From Dyella sp. C9 (GTDB taxonomy: Bacteria; Pseudomonadota; Gammaproteobacteria; Xanthomonadales; Rhodanobacteraceae), in contig NZ_QIRF01000002.1 in the NCBI RefSeq assembly GCF_003332825.1, positions 434,001-498,000 on the forward strand: a stretch of 64,000 nucleotides of DNA, in the 5' to 3' direction. The translations under genes were made by a program, and so were the position numbers. Shown here one piece after another: positions 44,477 through 51,558 of this stretch. The first letter of the stretch is position 1. Each line of letters begins with the position of its first letter. The notes below the pieces were generated by a model. The model had not been told where the DNA came from. It worked only from the letters and a program-made list of their open reading frames with translations, and did no database searches.

Positions 44477-44884
44477 ATGACCTTCCTGCTCACCCTGGTC
44501 AGCACCCTGCTCTGGTGGGTGCTCTACAGCAGCATCGGCGCCTTGTTCTTCGCCATCATCGCGTGGACCGTGCTGCGCTGGAGCGAGCGTTGCCCGGTGG
44601 TGTTCAACCGCACCTACCTCGCCTGCCTGTTGTGGAGCCTGGCCGGCCTGCTGCTGGTGGCCGGCGTCGCCATGCACGAAGGCCATACACGCCCGCCCTA
44701 CGCGCCCCTGCTCGCTTCGGCGACGCTACGCGGCGCGCTGGTGGTGGACATGCTGATCGGCGTGCTGCTGCTGTGGCGCCTGATTCCGCGCGTCGATGCC
44801 CGTCGCATCCGCCCTGCCAGCGCCTGCCTCGCGGTAGCCGTGGTGATGGCCATCGCCTTTGGCGCGGCCACCAGCCTGGTCTGA
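44477..44884 (+). CDS. Small polytopic membrane protein, function unknown
   Basis: A 135-residue protein with four hydrophobic helices (LLTLVSTLLWWVLYSSIGALFFAIIAW, CLLWSLAGLLLVAGVAM, GALVVDMLIGVLLLWRLI, ACLAVAVVMAIAFGAA). I do not recognise the family. It lies after a REP pair and before copy 6 of the other repeat. Confidence 0.7.
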   Translation: MTFLLTLVSTLLWWVLYSSIGALFFAIIAWTVLRWSERCPVVFNRTYLACLLWSLAGLLLVAGVAMHEGHTRPPYAPLLASATLRGALVVDMLIGVLLLWRLIPRVDARRIRPASACLAVAVVMAIAFGAATSLV

Positions 44885-45029
44885 CGCGCAAGGTTTGCTT
44901 CTACAACCGGTTCTTCGTGTAGGAGCGCACCCTGTGCGCGACCACAGTCTTGCCCGGCTCGGGAATCAAGCCGCGACAAGCCATGGCGGCATCGCTCCGC
45001 CAGGCTTCGCGCACAAGGGGCGCTCCCGC
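44884..45029. repeat. REP-like repeat, copy 6 (several degenerate arms)
   Basis: A clear arm GTAGGAGCGCACCCTGTGCGCGAC at 44919-44942 is flanked by degenerate arms at about 44884-44903 (CGCGCAAGGTTTGCTTCTAC) and 45006-45028 (TCGCGCACAAGGGGCGCTCCCGC). It looks like a cluster in decay. Confidence 0.75.
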
Positions 45030-45040
45030 AGCGGGCTGTG

Positions 45041-47239
45041 TCAGTAGCCGGTCTTGTGGTTGGCCTCGCGCACGGCCTGCACGAAATGCGAGAACGGATG
45101 ATCGGTGATCGCCACCAGTCCGATATGCGCGTTCTCGCCGTCGAGCAGGCGACCGGTCACCGGCTGGTCCACGTACTGGAACCAGTGCACGCCCACGATC
45201 GACGGGTCGGCCACCGCCGCAGTGAGATAGCGCGCATACGCCTCGCCACGCTGCTGTTCGGTCCATACCGGCACCACGCCCTTGCCGAACGGGCCACGAT
45301 CGCTGGAGCCAAAATGGAACTCGGTGATCAGCGCAGGCTTGTCCAGCTTGGCAAAGGCGGCCGCGTCGAAAGCATGCTCGGGCACGTCGGCGTAGGCGTT
45401 GAAGCTCACCACGTCGCAGTACTGCGCGCATGAAGCCACGGCCTCGGGCGTGTGCACCGCAAAGCGGCCGCCCAGGAACAGGTGATGCGGATCATGCTTG
45501 TGGATCGCCTGCGCCACGGTGCGGAAATACTGGTCGGCGTATGCACGCAGCCAGGCGCTGTAGTCGTCGGCGATGGCCGGATGCGCCTCGTCGGGATTGG
45601 GCGCGGCGAAGTTGGTGGCCTGGAGCGCATCCCATGAATCAAGCGTGATGCCCCAGGCCGCCGCCAGCTTGGCCGGCGTGGCGTATTTCTTTTTCAGCGC
45701 GGCAATGAAGGCCTGCTTGGCCGGGCTGCGTGCCTCGCCACGCAAGGTGCCCTGCGCCAGCCCCCAGCGACCCTGCGGCCCCTGGCCGGCCCAGGCCAGT
45801 TCGTTGTCGGCGAAATAGCCCAGCAGCCACGGGTCGTCGCGCACCTCGCGCGTGGCTTGCGCCGCAGCGGCGTCGGCCGCCTGCGCAAAGCGCGGGTCGA
45901 ACGGATCGGGCATGCGGCCCCAGTAGTCGTAGCCGCTGGAGACGTTGCCGAAGGTGCCGGCGATGTTCACCGAGCGCGTATAGGCCAGGCGATGGGTCTG
46001 GGTCAGCGCGTCGTCGCTCCAGTTGCCCAGCGTGTTGAAGCCCCAGTCCAGCAGGCGATCGGGCGTACGCTGGCGCCAGGCCAGGCGCCAGCGATGGCCA
46101 TCGGCGAGAAACAGGTTGGCCGAGTAATAATCGAACCAGCGCCCCTGGTGGTAACCCAGCCCGGCGGAGGCCTGCTGCTCGCCGGCCGGCTTGCCGTCGG
46201 CGCCGTAGAACGGCTTCCAGCGGCCGCTGTCGGGCGGCAGGTCCTTGAACATGAACTCGCGGCCCTGGATGTAGGTGCGGCCACCGTCGTCGTCCACCAC
46301 GTTCACGCCCAGCGAGAAGAACGCGTGACCCTCGGGCGTCACCAGCTGCCAGCGGCCATCGCGGCGCTCGGTGCGGAACCAACCGGTGGGCTTGAACGCG
46401 GCGACATCGGTGCGCCCGCCGTAGTGGTCGAAGCCCTTGCGTATGTGCGGCACCGGCTCCGGCGCGTTGGCGTTGAACTTGGGCCGCTTGCCGCGCAGGG
46501 CATCGTCCGAATCGATCTTGCCCGGCCATTGGCCGCGCGTGTACTGGCCCCAGGCGTCGACGATGCCGGTATAGGCGTCGAGCAGGTCGTGATCGCCCCG
46601 CGAGGTGTCCAGCTTGCCGAACAGCAGGGTCTGCGCCGCCGTGGGCGACGGCGTGCCCAGCCGCACCGACTTCACGTGGGCCAGGTCCAGCGAACCTTCC
46701 ACCGTGGTGGCGACGAACACGCGCTTGCCGCCGGCCATGTAGGGCATGGGCGGGCCGTCCTGCATGCCCATCATGCGTGGCGAGGTGGCATGCAATGGAA
46801 TGATCAGCGTCTGCGGCGGACCGGCCGGCACGCCCACGGTGGCGTGCAGGTGCTGGTCCGGGGTGGCGCCGTCGATGTCCACCGTGAGCGTCACCGCCCA
46901 CGACATCGCGTTCTGCATGTCCACATGCAGCGCCCCCTCCTTGGACCAGTCCCACTCGCCGCCACTCAGCGACACCACCAGCTGCGGCGTGGGTGCAGGC
47001 TCGAACACATAGCGCTGCAACGACATGCCGTCGACGGTGACCGGCGCGCCATCGCGCTGCACGTGGTCCAGCGAGGTCTGCGTGGTGGGGGCCGCGCTGC
47101 TCGCGCCGGCGGCGGCGGGCACGCTGGCGCCGCTGGCGCCGCTGGCACGGCTGAGATCGGCCTGGTCGGTGTCACTGGCCTTGTGGCAACCCGCGAGGGC
47201 CATCAGGCAGGACAGGGCAAGGGGAACGATCCGTTTCAT
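45041..47239 (-). CDS. Lipoprotein glycoside hydrolase, beta-agarase-like (GH50-like)
   Basis: A 732-residue protein with a lipoprotein signal (MKRIVPLALSCLMALAGC, lipobox LAGC). An Ala/Ser-rich linker precedes a beta-rich N-terminal domain. The catalytic part has TPEGHAFFSLGVNVVDD, LLGYFADNELAW with the probable acid/base Glu, and KPALITEFHFGS with the probable nucleophile Glu, followed by GVHWFQYVDQP. This fits clan GH-A, closest to GH50 beta-agarases or GH42-like enzymes. The substrate is inferred; agarose itself may not be it. Confidence 0.78.
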   Translation of the reverse strand: MKRIVPLALSCLMALAGCHKASDTDQADLSRASGASGASVPAAAGASSAAPTTQTSLDHVQRDGAPVTVDGMSLQRYVFEPAPTPQLVVSLSGGEWDWSKEGALHVDMQNAMSWAVTLTVDIDGATPDQHLHATVGVPAGPPQTLIIPLHATSPRMMGMQDGPPMPYMAGGKRVFVATTVEGSLDLAHVKSVRLGTPSPTAAQTLLFGKLDTSRGDHDLLDAYTGIVDAWGQYTRGQWPGKIDSDDALRGKRPKFNANAPEPVPHIRKGFDHYGGRTDVAAFKPTGWFRTERRDGRWQLVTPEGHAFFSLGVNVVDDDGGRTYIQGREFMFKDLPPDSGRWKPFYGADGKPAGEQQASAGLGYHQGRWFDYYSANLFLADGHRWRLAWRQRTPDRLLDWGFNTLGNWSDDALTQTHRLAYTRSVNIAGTFGNVSSGYDYWGRMPDPFDPRFAQAADAAAAQATREVRDDPWLLGYFADNELAWAGQGPQGRWGLAQGTLRGEARSPAKQAFIAALKKKYATPAKLAAAWGITLDSWDALQATNFAAPNPDEAHPAIADDYSAWLRAYADQYFRTVAQAIHKHDPHHLFLGGRFAVHTPEAVASCAQYCDVVSFNAYADVPEHAFDAAAFAKLDKPALITEFHFGSSDRGPFGKGVVPVWTEQQRGEAYARYLTAAVADPSIVGVHWFQYVDQPVTGRLLDGENAHIGLVAITDHPFSHFVQAVREANHKTGY

Positions 47240-47327
47240 CGGCGGCCCGGCGCATGGAAATGGCGAAAGTATGCCTGCCTCGACTGAAGGTTGCCTTGCT
47301 GCGTCCTCCGCCCCGGCCAACGCAAGT

Positions 47328-48656
47328 TCATGCCGACCGGCGCTGCCACGCACGCCATGCGTAGTACACCGGCACGCCGGCGATGATCAGCGCCAGGCTC
47401 ATGCCTGCGTCCTGTGGCTGGTGGATGGTGGTGGCGACGATCACGCCGAGCACCGTGCACACGAACAGCAGCGGCAGCACCGGATACAGCGGCACGCGGT
47501 ACGGCGACGGCTCGTTGCGGAAGTGATGGCGATACCAGAACAGCGTGGCGATGCCGAACGCATGGGACAGCCACTCGCCCACCGTGGTGTAGTCCACCAG
47601 TTGGCCGAAGCTACCGGAGATCACCAGCACGATGGCCCAGCCGCCCAGCACCGCCAGCGCCACCTGCGGCGCACGCGAGCGGCCATCGATGCGCCCCACG
47701 GCGCGGAAGAACATGCCATCGGCCCCCATGGTCTGCAGCACGCGGGCGCCGCCAGCGATGGCGATGCTGCAGTAGCCGAAGGTGGAGCAGGCAATGCCGA
47801 CGGCGATCAGGCGGGCGCCGCTTTCGCCGAACAGGCGACGCATCAGGTCGGCCGCCGGTGCATGGCTGGCCGCCAGCCCGGCATGCCCGAGTCCGGCCAG
47901 GTAGGCAAAGTTCACCAGCACATAGCACACCAGCACGCCACCCAGGCCCAGGCCCAGCGCGCGCGGCAGGGTCTTCTGCGGTTCGCGCACCTCGCCTGCC
48001 AGGTCGTTGAGGTAGTGGAAGCCGCCATAGGTGAACAACACCGGCAGCAAGGCGCCAAGGAAGGCGCCCGGCGGCAGCGGATGGGTGGTGTCCACCGCGA
48101 GCACGTCGCCCAGCTGGCCATGGGCCAGCACCACGCCCACGACCACCACCAGCGCGATCGCCGACAACTTGAGCACGGTAAACACGTTGAGCATCACCGA
48201 ACCGGCGCGGATGCCGAAGAAATTCACCGCGACGATGAGCGCGATCGCGCCCGCCGCCACCGGCTTCACCCATCCCAGCGGGAGGCCGACCGCCGCGCAG
48301 AAGTAATCGGCAAAGGTGGTGGCCACGGCTGCCACGCTGCCCGGGTAGTTGATCAGCGCCATGGTCCAGCCGAACAGGAAGGCCGGCAGCTGGCCAAAGG
48401 CCTCGCGCAGGTAGATGTAGACGCCGCCCGCATGCGGCCGCCTCGCGCCCAGCTCGGCGTAGCACAGCACGCCCGCCAGGGTGAGCAGGCCGCCGATGGC
48501 CCACAGCACCAGCAGTTGCGCGCCGGAGGAGGTGCGCTCGGCCACGGTGGAGGCGCTGCGGAAGATGCCGGCGCCGATCACCCCGCCGATCACGATGGCG
48601 GCGGCGTCCCAGATGCCCAGGCGGCGCAGATAGGCGGGAGAGGTCTCGGCAGTCAT
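47328..48656 (-). CDS. APC-family amino acid permease
   Basis: A 442-residue transporter with about 12 helices. IGGVIGAGIFR near residue 24 is the APC signature in TM1. YAELGARRPHAGGVYIYLREAFG is the family motif after TM2, and FTYGGFHYLNDLAGEVREPQKTLPRA is in the middle. It imports amino acids or polyamines with cations; the substrate is unknown. Start at the ATG at 48656 fits the N-terminus of the family. It lies upstream of the agarase-like gene in the same direction with an 88-bp gap. Confidence 0.93.
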   Translation of the reverse strand: MTAETSPAYLRRLGIWDAAAIVIGGVIGAGIFRSASTVAERTSSGAQLLVLWAIGGLLTLAGVLCYAELGARRPHAGGVYIYLREAFGQLPAFLFGWTMALINYPGSVAAVATTFADYFCAAVGLPLGWVKPVAAGAIALIVAVNFFGIRAGSVMLNVFTVLKLSAIALVVVVGVVLAHGQLGDVLAVDTTHPLPPGAFLGALLPVLFTYGGFHYLNDLAGEVREPQKTLPRALGLGLGGVLVCYVLVNFAYLAGLGHAGLAASHAPAADLMRRLFGESGARLIAVGIACSTFGYCSIAIAGGARVLQTMGADGMFFRAVGRIDGRSRAPQVALAVLGGWAIVLVISGSFGQLVDYTTVGEWLSHAFGIATLFWYRHHFRNEPSPYRVPLYPVLPLLFVCTVLGVIVATTIHQPQDAGMSLALIIAGVPVYYAWRAWQRRSA

Positions 48657-48880
48657 GGGACGGAGCGGGTTCCTGCGCAACGGGTACGAAGGCCGGACGA
48701 TAGCGCGAGTGGCCCGGCCACATCGACATGCCACTGCAACATGCCGCCGTCATGGCAGTTTTTGCCCGCGCCTCAGTAGTTCTTCGCTAGCGCATGGCCG
48801 TGCATGGGCGCACAGTGCGGTTCTTCCCCGTCGCTGCAAGCCGGCCGCGCATCGGGCCGGCGCCCTACCCTGGAGGCGTC

Positions 48881-50206
48881 ATGAGTACCGCTGCAGACGA
48901 AGTCCGCCCGGAGAACGACAAGGTCCTCAGCACCCTGATCGAACAGGACCAGGCACTGATTGGCCTGGGCAAGAAGATCCGCGTGCTCAAGGCCATCGAC
49001 TGGCCACAGGAGATGGAGGCCACCTTCCTGGCCTCGTATGAACGCGGCAACCCGGTACTGCCGGAGCCACCGCGGCGCACCCCTGACCTCAGCCATGAAA
49101 TGGAGGGGCTCAAGGGGCTGATGGCCCGGATCGATCGCGGCCACCCCATTGGCAACTGGCTGTTCAAGAACACCTGGAGCTATCTCACCGCCGCGCAGAT
49201 GCTGATGAGCGTGGGCACCGAGCAGTTCACCCGCTGCTCCACCGCGCTCTATGGCCGGCCCGACACCATCTATCCCGGCCAGCAGTCCAACGCCGTGGAC
49301 GCCGCGCAGGACCTGCTGCACATCAGCGACGACCTGGTCGGACGCGAAGGGGTTCCGCCGGTGCCCGCCGACATCCCCGCCGAAGAGTTCGCTCAGCGCC
49401 TGCGCGAGCGACTGGGGCCATTCTTCGACAAGGACGAGGTCAAGGTGGTGCTCGACCCGGACCTGCCATCCAAGGCCACAGCCGGCAGCAAGAGCATCAA
49501 CCTGCGCTCCACCGCGCTGTTCTCCTCGCTGGACCTGGAACAGCTCACCGAGCACGAGGCCTTCGTGCACACCGCCACCCTGCTCAACGGCAAGCACCAG
49601 CCGTACTTCAAGTCGCTGGGCCTTGGCGCCCCCCGCACCACGCGGGCGCAGGAAGGGCTGGCCACGTTCTCCGAGATCATCACCGGCGCGATCGACCTCA
49701 ACCGCCTGCGCCGCATCGCGCTGCGCGTGGTGATGGTGGAGCGCGCACTGAACGGCGCCGACTTCATCGAGATATTCCGGGGCTTCCTCGATGCCGGCCA
49801 GTCGCCAGTGGAGAGCTACCAGAGTGCCGCGCGCATCTTCCGCGGTGGCGATCCGCATGGGCGCATCTGCTTCACCAAGGACGGCGCCTACCTCGAAGGC
49901 GTGATGATCATCTACGTGTTCATCCGCAAGGTGCTGCAGGCGGGCAAGGCGGAAATGCTGCCGATGCTGTTTGCCGGCCGTGTCACCACGCCCGACGTGA
50001 TCACCCTGTCGCCCTACCTGGAAAATGGCTGGATCAGCCGCGCCGTCTACGTGCCGCCGTGGGCGCGCAACCCGCAGCGCGTGTTGTCGCTGATGGCGTT
50101 CTTCACCGCCGCACAGCGCTTCCGCCTCGACACCCTGAGCCTGGACAGCTTCATCGCCGCGGAAGAGCAGCGCATCGACGAAAGCCTGCAGACGCCCTGG
50201 CAGTGA
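48881..50206 (+). CDS. Flavohemoglobin-expression-modulating QEGLA-motif protein
   Basis: A 441-residue cytoplasmic protein with the diagnostic QEGLATFSE at about residues 265-273 and a HEAFVH motif (~residue 227) that together resemble a zinc-peptidase site. This family (TIGR02421, DUF1704 type) is named for an effect on flavohemoglobin expression. Members related to MATCAP tubulin carboxypeptidases share the HExxH-like arrangement, so a peptidase role is possible. TGGAGG precedes the ATG. Divergent from the APC permease. Confidence 0.85.
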   Translation: MSTAADEVRPENDKVLSTLIEQDQALIGLGKKIRVLKAIDWPQEMEATFLASYERGNPVLPEPPRRTPDLSHEMEGLKGLMARIDRGHPIGNWLFKNTWSYLTAAQMLMSVGTEQFTRCSTALYGRPDTIYPGQQSNAVDAAQDLLHISDDLVGREGVPPVPADIPAEEFAQRLRERLGPFFDKDEVKVVLDPDLPSKATAGSKSINLRSTALFSSLDLEQLTEHEAFVHTATLLNGKHQPYFKSLGLGAPRTTRAQEGLATFSEIITGAIDLNRLRRIALRVVMVERALNGADFIEIFRGFLDAGQSPVESYQSAARIFRGGDPHGRICFTKDGAYLEGVMIIYVFIRKVLQAGKAEMLPMLFAGRVTTPDVITLSPYLENGWISRAVYVPPWARNPQRVLSLMAFFTAAQRFRLDTLSLDSFIAAEEQRIDESLQTPWQ

Positions 50207-50293
50207 GTGCACCCGTGCCTGCGCGCCTCGGCACGGCGCGCGGGCACCGATGTTTCATGGTTGACTGTAGCTCCCCGTCTGCCCTGCACCGCC

Positions 50294-51397
50294 GTGCCGC
50301 CTGCCCCCCGAAAGATCATCCACGTCGACATGGATGCGTTCTACGCATCGGTGGAGCAACGCGACGATCCCGCGCTGCGCGACAAGCCGGTGGTGGTGGC
50401 CTGGCGCGGTGCGCGCTCCGTGGTATGCGCGGCCAGCTACGAGGCGCGCCGCTTCGGCGTGCGTTCGGCCATGCCGGCGGTGCGTGCCGAACGGCTGTGC
50501 CCGCAGGCCATCTTCGTGCCACCCGACTTCAACCGCTACAAGGCGGTGTCGCGCCAGGTGCGCGAGATCTTCGCGCGCCACACCGACCTGATCGAGCCGC
50601 TGTCGCTCGACGAGGCCTATCTCGACGTCACCACCACGCACACCGGCCTGCCATCGGCTACCGCCACTGCCGAGGCCATCCGCACGGCCATCCGCGACGA
50701 AACGCAGCTCACCGCCTCGGCCGGCGTGGCGCCGAACAAGTTCCTGGCCAAGATCGCCTCGGACTGGCGCAAGCCCGATGGCCTGTTCGTGATCCGGCCG
50801 CGCGAGGTGCTCGGCTTCCTGGAGCCATTGGCGGTCGCGCGACTGCCCGGCGTGGGCAAGGTGATGGAAAGCCGCCTAGCCGAGCTGGGCATCATCACGG
50901 TAGGCCAGTTGCGTGCGTGGCCCGGCACTGAACTCGAGCAGCGCTTCGGCCGCTGGGGACGCCGTCTGCACGAGCTCTCGCAGGGTATCGATGATCATCC
51001 GGTGCGACCCGACCGACCCACCTTGCAGGTATCCGCCGAAGACACCTTCGAGCACGACCTCGCGCTGCACGAACTTGCGCCACACATTCGTCGGCTGGCC
51101 GAAAAAACCTGGGCCGCGCATCAGCGCGAAGCATCCAGCCTGCATGGCCGCGTGGCCCGCACGGTGGTGCTGAAGTTGAAGACATCGGATTTCCATACGC
51201 TTACGCGCAGCGTAACCCCATCGACCCGACCGAGCTCCGCAAACGAGCTCGCCGATATCGCCTGCGCCTTGCGCGACCGCGTGGAAAGGCCCGCGGAAAG
51301 CCGCTATCGGCTGGTCGGCGTGGGCCTGGCCGGCTTCGTGGAAGCCGACAGCTTTGCCGCCCAAAGCGACCTTTTTAGCGCAGATTCCTGCGGGTAA
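50294..51397 (+). CDS. dinB: DNA polymerase IV (Y-family)
   Basis: A 367-residue translesion polymerase. Palm motifs HVDMDAFYASVEQ (first Asp pair) and SLDEAYLDVT (Asp-Glu) are intact, with YEARRFGVRSAMP fingers, SAGVAPNKFLAKIASDWRKPDG thumb and LPGVGKVMESRLAELGI helix-hairpin-helix. The C-terminal little-finger domain ends DLFSADSCG, without a clear beta-clamp motif QxxLF beyond QSDLF, which is likely that motif. The start is uncertain (GTG at 50294, or an upstream in-frame GTG at 50207). No LexA box was recognised. Confidence 0.92.
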   Translation: MPPAPRKIIHVDMDAFYASVEQRDDPALRDKPVVVAWRGARSVVCAASYEARRFGVRSAMPAVRAERLCPQAIFVPPDFNRYKAVSRQVREIFARHTDLIEPLSLDEAYLDVTTTHTGLPSATATAEAIRTAIRDETQLTASAGVAPNKFLAKIASDWRKPDGLFVIRPREVLGFLEPLAVARLPGVGKVMESRLAELGIITVGQLRAWPGTELEQRFGRWGRRLHELSQGIDDHPVRPDRPTLQVSAEDTFEHDLALHELAPHIRRLAEKTWAAHQREASSLHGRVARTVVLKLKTSDFHTLTRSVTPSTRPSSANELADIACALRDRVERPAESRYRLVGVGLAGFVEADSFAAQSDLFSADSCG

Positions 51398-51558
51398 AAA
51401 GTGCCCCGGAAGGCCTAGGGCGCAACTTGTTAAATGGCTCTTTACACTCCCGCGATTTCCTGAAACAGTGGGGCTGGGGAAAACAAGGCAACACCGAACC
51501 TATGGACGTCTAGGCGCCCATAGCGGGGTCCCTTTGCCTTAACAATCGGGGAGAGCAC

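Noticed and set aside
3712-45029. Possible CRISPR arrays in the repeated palindromes
   Set aside because: The copies are scattered, in both orientations and without regular spacers or cas genes.
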